Source of the DNA: Fuerstiella sp.
GTDB taxonomy: Bacteria; Planctomycetota; Planctomycetia; Planctomycetales; Planctomycetaceae
Direction: 5' to 3'
Length of the DNA: 47,026 nucleotides
NCBI GenBank assembly: GCA_029247265.1
Contig: JAQWLN010000092.1
Span: 1 to 47,026 of the forward strand
The first letter of the stretch is position 1. Each line of letters begins with the position of its first letter. Below, piece after piece: positions 28,289 to 36,253 of this stretch. Both the position numbers and the translations under genes were made by a program. The notes below the pieces were generated by a model that was not told the origin of the DNA, did no database searches, and saw only the letters and a program-made list of their open reading frames with translations.

Positions 28289-29272
28289 GTGTTTCACGAA
28301 CAGACAGCAATCCCCGTTATGCCCGTTGTTATTGGAACTGATGAGGCCGGCTATGGCCCGAATCTCGGACCGCTGGTTGTCACGGCCACCAGTTGGACGA
28401 TTCCTGAAGGCGCTGAACCGGCGGATCTATGGAAACTGCTCGACGATGTCGTTGTGGAATCGCCGACACGCGAGGACAGGCGACTGCATGTGGCGGATTC
28501 GAAGAAAGTCTATTCCGCCGGCAAATCGTTGATCAGGCTGGAACGAGCCGTGCACGCGTTCCTGCGACATCTTGGCGTGGAGGCGGTTAACGTTGCTGCC
28601 ATGGGCGAGTTTCTGACAGACGCAACGTTCCACGACGATTATCACTGCGTTCGACGCGGAGTTGTGGATGAGATGTCGCTGCCAGTAGCATGTGAGACTG
28701 CTGAATGTGACGAACAGGCAGCGCGACTGGCAGACGCAGTGACCGCTGCCGGTATCCGCCTGCTGAGCATCCAGAGTTGCATCATGTTTCCGCCGGAATT
28801 CAATCGTCGCGTCGCCGAAGTCGATTCCAAGGGAAAAGTACTGTCAGCAGAGACGCTCACGCTGGTACGGGCAGCTACCGACCATCCGGATGCGCCGGCA
28901 GATGGATGGGTGATCTGCGACAAGCATGGCGGTCGCAATCGGTACGACGACATCATCTCTACAGCGTTTGACAACCGATTGGTGTTTCGTCTGGAGGAGT
29001 CCAGACCGATGTCACGTTACAGACTGGGTTCGCTGGAATTTTGTTTTCGCACGAAGGCAGAAGAAGTCCTGCCGGTCGCTCTGGCGTCAATGGTTGCGAA
29101 GTACGTACGCGAAACCGTCATGATGCAGTTCAATCGGTTCTGGCAACATCATCAGCCGGACCTCAAAGCCACAAAGGGATACCCGGTCGATGCTCTGCGG
29201 TTCTGGGACGACATTGCAGAAACAGCAGCGTCGTTGGGGATCACACGTTCTGATATCTGGAGAAATCGATAG
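28289..29272 (+). CDS. RNase HII-like protein
   Basis: Protein of 327 residues with the RNase HII core: GTDEAGYGPNLGP with Asp18-Glu19, DSKK (70-73), CDKHGGRNRYD with Asp211, and KAEEVLPVALASMVAKYVRE, where canonical enzymes have KAD followed by SIVAKV. The metal-binding DE and third Asp are kept; the fourth acidic position is Glu258 instead of Asp. At 327 residues it is over 100 longer than a typical RNase HII, the extra length lying between DSKK and the third Asp. Cleavage of RNA in RNA-DNA hybrids is the expected chemistry, but a divergent role is possible. Start uncertain: GTG 28289 has AGGA 5 bases upstream, while ATG 28319 has no ribosome site but sits nearer the conserved core. It converges on moeA with a 4-base gap. 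Confidence 0.82.
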   Translation: MFHEQTAIPVMPVVIGTDEAGYGPNLGPLVVTATSWTIPEGAEPADLWKLLDDVVVESPTREDRRLHVADSKKVYSAGKSLIRLERAVHAFLRHLGVEAVNVAAMGEFLTDATFHDDYHCVRRGVVDEMSLPVACETAECDEQAARLADAVTAAGIRLLSIQSCIMFPPEFNRRVAEVDSKGKVLSAETLTLVRAATDHPDAPADGWVICDKHGGRNRYDDIISTAFDNRLVFRLEESRPMSRYRLGSLEFCFRTKAEEVLPVALASMVAKYVRETVMMQFNRFWQHHQPDLKATKGYPVDALRFWDDIAETAASLGITRSDIWRNR

Positions 29273-29276
29273 CCGT

Positions 29277-30503
29277 CTACATCGCCGACCAGTCAATTGC
29301 TGCGACTGTGTCCCCCGGTGCATAGGCGTTCGCTCGAGGCAACAACAGGCACATGCCGTTCGCATCGGCGGTTGACCTCAGATCCGCCGAGCCCCCCCAT
29401 GCCACCGGCGTCGCCTGCATTTCGGCATCTGCTGCACTCAGTTTGCATGGAAAATAGATGGGCCGCGGGCCTTTGACCGTGATGGATTCGGTCAGCCGAG
29501 CTGGTCTCGATTGAGGCATCGGGCTGTTGGAACCGGCGAATTTTCTAAGAGCCGTGCGGACAAAAAGTTCAAAGCACACCATGCTGCTGACGGGGTTGCC
29601 GGGCAATCCGAAGACCCAGCATGTGTGCTCCGTTGCCTTCAGTCGACCGAACCACAACGGCTTACCGGGCTTCATTTGCACCCCGTGAAAAATTTCCGCC
29701 ACACCCGCCGCCTTAAGTTCTGACGGTACAAGGTCAAGTGTTCCCGCTGAAACACCGCCGGATAACAGCAGGAAATCACTCCTCAGCCCCTCAGTGATGT
29801 GGCTTCGCAGGTCTTCCCGGTTGTCTCGAGCCACTCCCAATGGAACTGCCTTTGCGTTAGCCCGCTGCACCTGACTGACCAGCATCGGCTCGTTGGAATT
29901 TCGAATCCGACCGGGCATCAACGGCTGATCCACCGATAGCAGCTCGTCACCCGTAGCCAGCACCGCGACGGTTGGTTGCTGAACGGTCGGCACCTGTGCC
30001 ACACCAAATTCTGCCAGTACCGCGACATGCTGCGGTGCCAGCAAAGTACCGGATTTCATCAGCGGTTGTCCCGTTTTGGCAAGGACTCCCTGACGCAGTA
30101 TGTTGGCCTCCGGGTTCACCACCTCGTCCGTAATGGTCACGTGATGCGATGCCGCTTCGTCAAACTCAACGCGCTCAATCGGCACCACACAGTTCGCACC
30201 TTGGGGCACAATGGCTCCGGTCATGATTCGGGATGCTGCCTGTGGTCCTATCAGCGCCGTGGGTATTGTTCCCGCGGTGATCGTCTCCATGACCTTAAGC
30301 GTCTGTTTCCCGGCAGTATCAAATTCGCCTGACGCTACGGCAAAACCGTCCATCATCGATTTATCGAACGGTGGCGAGTCATGTGGCGTCGTGAGATCGT
30401 CAGCCAGAACATGATGTCGTGATTCTGCCAGCGGTGTTACGGTGGCTGCACCGGTGACCACATGATTCAAAATTGTTGCCAGAGCGTCTTCAACAGTCAG
30501 CAT
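29277..30503 (-). CDS. moeA: Molybdopterin molybdotransferase MoeA
   Basis: Inserts molybdate into adenylated molybdopterin to make molybdenum cofactor, in the cytoplasm. The 408-residue protein has the usual length and blocks: SPPFDKSMMDGFAV (about 43-56), TGAIVPQGANCVVPIE, the substrate-binding ATGDEL, SGGVSAG, and VFGLPGNPVSSMV, followed by a small C-terminal beta domain. The ATG at 30503 is preceded by AGGAG 6 bases upstream. No other molybdenum-cofactor gene lies nearby. A hairpin-bearing spacer of 110 bases separates it from the PLP enzyme gene upstream on the same strand. Confidence 0.96.
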   Translation of the reverse strand: MLTVEDALATILNHVVTGAATVTPLAESRHHVLADDLTTPHDSPPFDKSMMDGFAVASGEFDTAGKQTLKVMETITAGTIPTALIGPQAASRIMTGAIVPQGANCVVPIERVEFDEAASHHVTITDEVVNPEANILRQGVLAKTGQPLMKSGTLLAPQHVAVLAEFGVAQVPTVQQPTVAVLATGDELLSVDQPLMPGRIRNSNEPMLVSQVQRANAKAVPLGVARDNREDLRSHITEGLRSDFLLLSGGVSAGTLDLVPSELKAAGVAEIFHGVQMKPGKPLWFGRLKATEHTCWVFGLPGNPVSSMVCFELFVRTALRKFAGSNSPMPQSRPARLTESITVKGPRPIYFPCKLSAADAEMQATPVAWGGSADLRSTADANGMCLLLPRANAYAPGDTVAAIDWSAM

Positions 30504-30587
30504 ATGTACTCCTGCGCGGGACGGCCCGCACGCCGGTGCGAACTACTGCTCGGGGCATCACGCGAACGTAAAACGGTGCAAATGGGG

Positions 30588-30608
30588 GTCGCCTGCAGAT
30601 CAGGCGAC
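30588..30608. terminator. Hairpin behind the PLP-enzyme gene, possible terminator or dispersed repeat
   Basis: Perfect 8-bp stem GTCGCCTG / CAGGCGAC with a 5-base loop, 5 bases beyond the stop codon of the PLP-enzyme gene. On the minus strand it follows TAGGGTGC and is succeeded by CCCCC, not by a T-tract, so termination would be inefficient. The flanking GGTGCG/GGCGAC composition also recalls dispersed intergenic elements. Confidence 0.5.
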
Positions 30609-30613
30609 GCACC

Positions 30614-31765
30614 CTACCATTCATCGATTGCGTCTGCATCCAGCATCGGGCATTCGATGTCAGCATTAATTCGATCAATGGCAACTTCGTCCTTGAAGCC
30701 GGAGCCCGTTACCATGCAGACGACCACTGCATCCCTGTCGACTTCTCCGTTTCGTGTAGCCTGGAGAGCTCCCGCCAATGCGACAGCCCCCGCCGGTTCG
30801 GTGAAGACGCCTTCTTCGCGAGCCAGTCGTTTTTGTGTGTCCCAGACAAATTCGTCAGTGACCAGATGTCCCGTTCCACCGGTGGGACGGCATTCTTCGA
30901 TTGCCAGATGTCCGTCCACGACGCTGGCAACCTGTAGCCCGCTGACCTTTGATGTGCAGTCGACTTCCTGCGCTCGATCGGCGCCATCCCGAAGTGGTCC
31001 GGCAATTGTGTTGTTCCCTTCGGGCTGAACGCATTCGATCGCCGGGCCTCTGCTGATCCGGCCCTGGTCGACAAGCTGTTGAAAACCTCGAGCCGCTGCA
31101 ACGCACAATCCTCCTCCGCCCGCTGGGCAGAACACATGATCAATTGGATCGGCCAACTGTTCGGCAAGTTCGAAACTCACGGTCTGGACGCCGGACATCC
31201 CGGCAGGGCTGTACACAAAAGCGCTCACCTGCATGGCCGAATTCGGGCGTTTCCCCAGTTCCGCCAGTTTTTCAAGAACGTTCGTGGTCGCAGCAGGATC
31301 AGTGCCAAATTTCCGGATGCGGGCGATGTTTGCTCCGTAGGCCATCATCTGCTTCAGCTTGCCCAGAGGTGCGCCTTCGACGATAGCAATGCGACATTCA
31401 ATGTCTGCTGCTGCACAGTACGCCGCCAGTGCAGCTCCCGTGTTTCCGCTGGAAGTGGCGATGCATTTTTTCTGGCCGTTAGCAACCATACTTGAGATTG
31501 CCGTGAACGCAAATCGGTCCTTGTATGATCCGGAAGCATTACCATGCTCCAGCTTAAAGTACAGATTCGTCAGACCTGCTTCGGGCCCAATACGTCTGGA
31601 CCGAAGCAGCGGTGTATCGCCTTCGCCCAGTGTGATCCGGGCGGATTCCGGAATCGGTTCGATCATGTCTGCCCATCGCCAAATACTCATAGGGATCTTT
31701 CGTTTAACTTCAGGCCACGGCTGGTGCCGACTCGAGGTTGAATCTGCAATCTCAGCTCCGTTCAT
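30614..31765 (-). CDS. Threonine-synthase-like PLP-dependent enzyme
   Basis: Fold-type II pyridoxal-phosphate enzyme of 383 residues. Seen in sequence: LGEGDTPLL (46-54), the PLP lysine in SGSYKDR (Lys82), the phosphate-side SSGNTGAALAAY loop, and the glycine loop PAGGGGLCVA. The layout matches threonine synthase, which converts O-phosphohomoserine to threonine. Related deaminases and lyases share it, so the substrate is not fixed. It is followed by moeA and preceded, 21 bases away, by the M81 metallopeptidase on the same strand, suggesting cotranscription with that gene and a possible catabolic or amino-acid-releasing role rather than threonine synthesis. Start ATG 31765 has no clear ribosome site; ATG 31690 (before SIWRW) is an alternative. 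Confidence 0.85.
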   Translation of the reverse strand: MNGAEIADSTSSRHQPWPEVKRKIPMSIWRWADMIEPIPESARITLGEGDTPLLRSRRIGPEAGLTNLYFKLEHGNASGSYKDRFAFTAISSMVANGQKKCIATSSGNTGAALAAYCAAADIECRIAIVEGAPLGKLKQMMAYGANIARIRKFGTDPAATTNVLEKLAELGKRPNSAMQVSAFVYSPAGMSGVQTVSFELAEQLADPIDHVFCPAGGGGLCVAAARGFQQLVDQGRISRGPAIECVQPEGNNTIAGPLRDGADRAQEVDCTSKVSGLQVASVVDGHLAIEECRPTGGTGHLVTDEFVWDTQKRLAREEGVFTEPAGAVALAGALQATRNGEVDRDAVVVCMVTGSGFKDEVAIDRINADIECPMLDADAIDEW

Positions 31766-31786
31766 AGTTACACCGACAGTGGCGAA

Positions 31787-33265
31787 TCAGGAGAATATGG
31801 CGTCTGTCTCAAGAGGAAACAGTGGTCGCCGACGATGGCGGTAGTGCAGTCGACTCATGTCCGCGCAGGTTGAACCGATAGAGTTGACCCGGATGAAAAT
31901 GTCGCAAACTTCGCGGTATGCTGCAATGGGAGCGTTCACGCCTTTGGCCACAAGGATCCGAAAGCTGCACGGATCAACATTACAACTGATCAATTGTTGC
32001 AGACTGAACGGAACCATGCGGCGGGAGGTCAGCATTAATGTCAGGCCGCTTTCCGTACGGCACACCGCAGTGCGTCCCTGGTCAAATTCGGAGATTCCAC
32101 CATGTCGCGGTTGAGGCTCACGGAATTTGCCATCATGCAGTGAAATGACATGAGCGTCAATTTTGAACGGAACACCATGTATGTCGTCTGTCTTCGCTCC
32201 AACTGTCAGGGACAGTCGACTGCCCTGCCGTGCCCGTTCACAGGCAGCAACTGCTTCCGGGTCGAACAGACAGCCGAACGCCTGTTCAATTCCTTGAGCG
32301 TGAATAGCAGACAGCAGTTCCGTTCCGTCCGCTGCGGAGCCGCCACCGACGTTATCCCCCATGTCAAGCAGACAAACACGACCAGAAGCTGTCGCGCACT
32401 GGTTCAACGCCTGTTCGACCGACACAAATTCACCGTGCAGATCAGCTCGCATGTCCCACATGTTGAGAGCCAGATCCCGTGCCAGGCTCAGGGCCAGAGC
32501 CTCATCACCGTCTGTGACGGCAATCACAGCTGAGCCCATTTCGTCGACATCAGAGTACGGAAACCCCAGCAGAATACTGTTGGACAGGACACTGTCGACA
32601 CTAAGTTGAGCGTCTGCCGACGCGTAGAGCGGTCTTAAATGGGTCTCGTCAGTACATTGTCGTTCGATGCTGATCGCCAGCGGAGGGAAGAAGGCGGCCA
32701 TTGCGGGACGAATCTCTCCTCGCACCGTTCTGACCATCATTTGAGCCGCTTCTATACCGCGATCACGCTGGTCAAGGTGCGGATTACTTCGATACGCCAC
32801 CAGCGCGTCGCAGCTGTCCACCATCAGCTGAGAAAGATTGGCATGTGGGTCCAGCGTGCCAATTATCGGAAGCTCGGTGCCCACCAGCTTCCGCAATTCG
32901 TTCAGCCAGTATCCATCCGCGTCCGCATAGACCTCACTGACCGTAGCACCGTGAGGCGCCACCAGAATCCCGTCCAGTGTGCCGGCCCTGCGAACCGTCG
33001 ACAGAAGTTGATCGACGAGCTCGGCAAACGCCTCCCCGGCGATTGGTCCCGAAGGTAATGCCCGGGCTGCAAACAACGGCACAGCCTCAGCCCCCACCTC
33101 CGTCAGCCCCGCAAGAAAGCCGCCGACTTCGTGGTGCGCCTCCGCCAGCGCCGCTCGGATGGGTTCTCCTGTCAGCAGTAGATTCTCACGGAATGAATCA
33201 ACCGACGTTAATTGAGTCAGAAACGTATTGGATTCGTGAAGAAGTGCGACAACTCCGATTCGCAT
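31787..33265 (-). CDS. M81 family metallopeptidase (MlrC-like)
   Basis: Protein of 492 residues with the M81 (DUF1485) N-terminal domain and the MlrC C-terminal domain. Motifs: HESNTF (10-15), APHGA, TLDPHAN, and RSNPHLDQRDRG, which supply the candidate metal-binding His and Asp residues; LDMGDNVGGGSAADG marks the second half. MlrC of microcystin degraders acts late in peptide breakdown, but most homologues have unknown substrates. The divergent neighbour is an RraA-family gene and the cotranscribed one a threonine-synthase-like PLP enzyme, which points to degradation of a small organic or amino compound (inference). The start at ATG 33265 leads directly into the conserved first strand. Confidence 0.9.
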   Translation of the reverse strand: MRIGVVALLHESNTFLTQLTSVDSFRENLLLTGEPIRAALAEAHHEVGGFLAGLTEVGAEAVPLFAARALPSGPIAGEAFAELVDQLLSTVRRAGTLDGILVAPHGATVSEVYADADGYWLNELRKLVGTELPIIGTLDPHANLSQLMVDSCDALVAYRSNPHLDQRDRGIEAAQMMVRTVRGEIRPAMAAFFPPLAISIERQCTDETHLRPLYASADAQLSVDSVLSNSILLGFPYSDVDEMGSAVIAVTDGDEALALSLARDLALNMWDMRADLHGEFVSVEQALNQCATASGRVCLLDMGDNVGGGSAADGTELLSAIHAQGIEQAFGCLFDPEAVAACERARQGSRLSLTVGAKTDDIHGVPFKIDAHVISLHDGKFREPQPRHGGISEFDQGRTAVCRTESGLTLMLTSRRMVPFSLQQLISCNVDPCSFRILVAKGVNAPIAAYREVCDIFIRVNSIGSTCADMSRLHYRHRRRPLFPLETDAIFS

Positions 33266-33287
33266 CGATAGCTTTCAGGAGGGGGGC

Positions 33288-33326
33288 ATGTTCGGTGGGA
33301 CTGGCGACAACCTTGTATTACGATAG
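33288..33326 (+). CDS. Possible 12-codon leader ORF ahead of the RraA-family gene
   Basis: ATG at 33288 has an ideal ribosome site (AGGAGG at 33277-33282, 5 bases away) and reads 12 codons (MFGGTGDNLVLR) to TAG at 33324-33326. Three bases later comes a GTG (33330) in frame with the RraA-family gene. The arrangement would allow translational coupling. No run of regulatory codons or nearby terminator hairpin is evident, so attenuation is not indicated. The strong site may be chance in a GGG-rich stretch. Confidence 0.3.
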   Translation: MFGGTGDNLVLR

Positions 33327-33374
33327 CCGGTGGCAGACGATACTGATAGCAAATCGCCCCCCGGAACATCAAAG

Positions 33375-34037
33375 ATGACATCACGGCCGACAATCACCAT
33401 CGAGCAGATCCGCGAACACATGTATTCTGCTGTCATCTGCGACGCGCTGGATTCGCTGGGGTTTGCACATCAGTCGCCACGTACTCAACTGCAGCAACTG
33501 ACGACACGTCAAATGATCGTCGGCCGCTGCCGCACGACACTTTGGGCAGACATGTTCCATGAAGACCCCGAACCGTATGCCATGGAGCTCCAGTCGGTCG
33601 ATAGCTGCCAGCCTGATGACGTTGTCATCGCCGCGGCCAGCGGTTCGTTGCGCTCCGGAATCTGGGGCGAGCTGTTAACAACAGCGGTCTGCAACGGAGG
33701 CTGTGTCGGTGCCATAATCGATGGTGCTGTGCGCGACGTCGCCAGGATTCGGGACATGAATTTCCCGATCGTGGCTCGCGGCACGTGTTTATACGACAGC
33801 AAAGATCGTCAACGAGTCATAGATTTTGACGTACCGGTGGAAATTGACGGCGTTACATTCTCGCCAGGAGACCTGGTTGTGGCCGACGAAGATGGGGTCG
33901 TCGTCATTCCGCAGGCCGTGGAGGAACATGCACTTCAGGCGGCATGGGAAAAGGTCCACGCGGAAAACGAGGTTCGCGACGCCATCCGAGCAGGTATGAA
34001 AGCAGTCGATGCCTACAATAAGTTCGGCGTCCTGTGA
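33375..34037 (+). CDS. RraA-family protein (HMG/CHA aldolase-like)
   Basis: Protein of 220 residues (from ATG 33375) with the RraA fold signature: ITIEQIREHMYSAVICDALD at the start, GELLTTAVCNGGCVGAIIDG (from residue 98), and Arg120-Asp121 in GAVRD. These are the substrate and Mg2+-binding residues of class II pyruvate aldolases acting on 4-hydroxy-4-methyl-2-oxoglutarate. The family also contains RNase E inhibitors, but the Arg/Asp pair and the extended C-terminus favour an aldolase or decarboxylase. It is divergent from the M81 gene across 109 bases. ATG 33375 fits homologues better; GTG 33330 could be used through the leader ORF at 33288-33326 and would add 15 low-complexity residues. Confidence 0.88.
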   Translation: MTSRPTITIEQIREHMYSAVICDALDSLGFAHQSPRTQLQQLTTRQMIVGRCRTTLWADMFHEDPEPYAMELQSVDSCQPDDVVIAAASGSLRSGIWGELLTTAVCNGGCVGAIIDGAVRDVARIRDMNFPIVARGTCLYDSKDRQRVIDFDVPVEIDGVTFSPGDLVVADEDGVVVIPQAVEEHALQAAWEKVHAENEVRDAIRAGMKAVDAYNKFGVL

Positions 34038-34195
34038 CAGACAGTCCGTCTCACTGCAGTGCAGGGGATTCTGCCGCTGTGCAGATTCCCCGGATAATCC
34101 GAGCACAGCGGCCGCTACATAGCGTGGAATAATCCATATCCGACTGCCTGGACGTTATCAGCTGCAGCAGTCTGGATGCATGCTCAGCCGTACTT

Positions 34196-34789
34196 TCAGG
34201 GACTGGCGGGACCAGCCGAACTATCAGCTGTGGCGGAGGCAGTGGCCCCCACAGGTGGCACGGGAACACTTTCATTCGTTGAATTCTTTCCCGCAATAAT
34301 GCCTACAATTCCCGCAACTGCCGCTCCTGTGGCCAGCATCCCGGGACCGATCATTGGCGCACCATATTGCCCTCGAATGATCGCCTGCGACGGGGCAATC
34401 GCAGTACTGTCAGCGGCGAATTGTGGAGCGACGTCTGCTGTCCAGAAGCGTAGTGCATTCGCCGTTTGGCCCGACGCCATCACGTGGATTCCTGAACGCA
34501 GTCCGCTTATCCACACATGTCCAGCTGCGTTGCTGCGGGCGGCTGCAACCGTCTTTCCCTGGTGAGTAATCGTGACAACGCGCCCCGATAACGGCTTGCC
34601 GGCTGCGTCCAGCACATGAATCAACACCAGTCCCCCTTCCCGCATCCGAATGTCACGTATCAGTGTGGACGACGAATCAACGGAATTCGCCGTTGACTGG
34701 TCAACGCTGAACGCGGCGGAAGGAAGTAGAATCATGCCGGCGGCCGCCAGACAACTCGTAAACACGGATGTGAAGGGAATTCTGGTCAC
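34196..34789 (-). CDS. Exported carboxypeptidase-regulatory-like domain protein
   Basis: Protein of 197 residues with a signal peptide (about 1-28, FTSCLAAAGMILLPSAAFS), then a small beta-sandwich reminiscent of carboxypeptidase regulatory domains (LVLIHVLDAAGKPLSGRVVTI ... GHVWISGLRSGIHVMA). Next is a Gly/Ala-rich hydrophobic stretch (GPGMLATGAAVAGIVGIIAG) and a Ser/Thr/Ala/Pro-rich C-terminus. The pattern is typical of planctomycete exported proteins of unknown function. I chose the GTG at 34789, with GGAA about 7 bases upstream and directly before the signal peptide, over a TTG at 34828 that would add 13 basic residues. The gene lies downstream of the DUF1570 gene on the same strand. Confidence 0.7.
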   Translation of the reverse strand: MTRIPFTSVFTSCLAAAGMILLPSAAFSVDQSTANSVDSSSTLIRDIRMREGGLVLIHVLDAAGKPLSGRVVTITHQGKTVAAARSNAAGHVWISGLRSGIHVMASGQTANALRFWTADVAPQFAADSTAIAPSQAIIRGQYGAPMIGPGMLATGAAVAGIVGIIAGKNSTNESVPVPPVGATASATADSSAGPASP

Positions 34790-34889
34790 TGGTAAGTTCC
34801 GATGAAATGGATTGCGTCGCGTGTTCAATACCGAAACGGTTGAGCGGTCCGGAGAAAGACGTCACATGTCGGCAAAGCCTAGGCTTGGA

Positions 34890-35705
34890 TCAGCGTAACG
34901 AAATCTGAAGCCGGCGAAAATACGAACCCACACGTTTTACAACTTCAGGGTCACGCTCCCCCACCCATTCACTGAAGGTCCCCGGTGCCCCACCGGCGGA
35001 AATTGCCGCCAGGTAGTCACGGAACAGCATTCGTGTCTGATCAGACTCATTTAACAGAAAATGCGTCCACGCCCAGCTGTCGCGATAATGGTTGCTGGTC
35101 ATTCGGGATGCCGAAGGTATCGCCTCCAGATGCCGCAAATCGGGGCGCCAGCCAGTTCGACACTTCCACTTCATAGAGCGCAGGCGACTTGACTTGGCTC
35201 TGCGTTCCGGCTGATCCTCGAGATATTCGGCCAATCCCTCGTCGATCCATAGCGGGACGAAAGGCAGCGTCCGATGCAGAACTGCGTGCGTGTATTCGTG
35301 ACGCAGGTCAGTCAACAGTTGTTCATGACGGTAGGCGTATATCTGGTACTGGTCGCCCGATCGATAAAATATGGCTCGGCGCTGCAGCGCCTGGGGCACG
35401 CGTTTGGACAGGTAGTCGCGGTAGCTTCCGGCGGACTTAAAAACGATGACCTGAATTTCCGCGTCATCTGACTGGGCTAGGTCAAGATGCCGTTTCAGTT
35501 CTTCCTCAACACTTTCCAGTTGCGCGGCGACCACGTTCGGCAGCAGGCGGAATTCCGCAAACAACTCTACATTGCCGAGTCTTTCATGAACTTCCCATCG
35601 CTGAGCAAACGTAGTCGAGGCAAATGAGAGGCAGCAGATGCACCACGCCGTCCACGTCATCCATGCGCCTGGTTTCCCGCGTCGCTGATTGCGATATCGT
35701 GTCAT
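34890..35705 (-). CDS. Exported DUF1570 peptidase-like protein
   Basis: Protein of 271 residues with an N-terminal signal peptide (about 14-34, WMTWTAWCICCLSFASTTFA). A gluzincin-like metallopeptidase core has His136-Glu137-Tyr-Thr-His140 followed by WIDEGLAEYLE with Glu156, that is, HExxH plus the downstream glutamate expected as third zinc ligand. The family (DUF1570) is frequent in planctomycetes; natural substrates are unknown. The start ATG 35705 is chosen because eight upstream residues from an earlier start add nothing conserved. It may be cotranscribed with the exported protein at 34196-34789, about 100 bases downstream. Confidence 0.83.
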   Translation of the reverse strand: MTRYRNQRRGKPGAWMTWTAWCICCLSFASTTFAQRWEVHERLGNVELFAEFRLLPNVVAAQLESVEEELKRHLDLAQSDDAEIQVIVFKSAGSYRDYLSKRVPQALQRRAIFYRSGDQYQIYAYRHEQLLTDLRHEYTHAVLHRTLPFVPLWIDEGLAEYLEDQPERRAKSSRLRSMKWKCRTGWRPDLRHLEAIPSASRMTSNHYRDSWAWTHFLLNESDQTRMLFRDYLAAISAGGAPGTFSEWVGERDPEVVKRVGSYFRRLQISLR

Positions 35706-35970
35706 GGACGAAGGGGGTCCCGTTTCCAAGGAATCCTGGGGAGATGAGGATTAACCCATAGAGAATCTAAAGCGTTTCGATCACAACGTTCGCGGGCATC
35801 CTGCGAAGTGTGGCCGTAACTCAAGCAGTTTCACTGGATCGGTTTAGCCAGGAAACGTCTTTGCAGTCAACACCAAGCTGATATCGCTCACCGCCAGCAG
35901 AACTCGAAACCTAAGCTACAGATGCGTAAACTGCCATAATTGGAAGACTCAAGGCTTTGATATGGGGACA

Positions 35971-35999
35971 TGTCCGCACTTCCCGAAATCCTGCGGACA
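35971..35999. repeat. Inverted repeat TGTCCGCA-N13-TGCGGACA
   Basis: Perfect 8-bp arms around a 13-base loop. The left arm also overlaps the 10-base palindrome GGACATGTCC (35966-35975). No T-tract follows, so it is not an obvious terminator. It could be an operator or the trace of a small mobile element. Confidence 0.55.
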
Positions 36000-36029
36000 A
36001 CGCGATTGAATCACCGTTAAACTCTCTCT

Positions 36030-36118
36030 AGAAGGGCCAGGGGTGAGGGGTAGTCGCCTCTTCCCAGGGTACAGGTGTTCATTCCCATATGGCAGATTGC
36101 GGCCCTTCAGGGCATTGT
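36030..36118. repeat. Degenerate dispersed-repeat-like modules
   Basis: Two adjoining GC-rich modules: one around GGGCCAGGGGTGAGGGG (about 36036-36052) and one starting CCCAGGGT (36064) and ending with the small hairpin GCCC-TTCA-GGGC (36102-36113). Both recall short intergenic repeats that I know from several bacterial genomes, but no second copy of either is present in this window, so the call rests on memory. Confidence 0.3.
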
Positions 36119-36253
36119 GGCAATGAATTACGGGCGTTTTAATGAACGGCCACTACACAATTGTATTCCCGTACAAATAGCTGTAAGTTCACCAGCACGT
36201 AGTAAGGCGGGCCTGCCTAACTCGTCATCACCAATTTTTTTGGAGGAATCTAG

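Larger units (their letters stand above)
35706..36253. other. Long spacer with repeat-like elements upstream of the response regulator
   Basis: This stretch of 548 bases has no gene. It holds an inverted repeat at 35971-35999, a CCAGGGGTGAGGGG-type stretch near 36036-36055 and a CCCAGGGT...GGCCCTTCAGGGC stretch near 36064-36113, described separately. Its right end carries GGAGGA (36242-36247), the ribosome site of the response regulator. Both flanking genes point away from it, so it must hold both promoters. Confidence 0.5.

Noticed and set aside
36091..36101. Sigma-54-like promoter TGGCA...GC upstream of the response regulator
   Set aside because: The GG to GC spacing is 8 rather than the required 10 bases.
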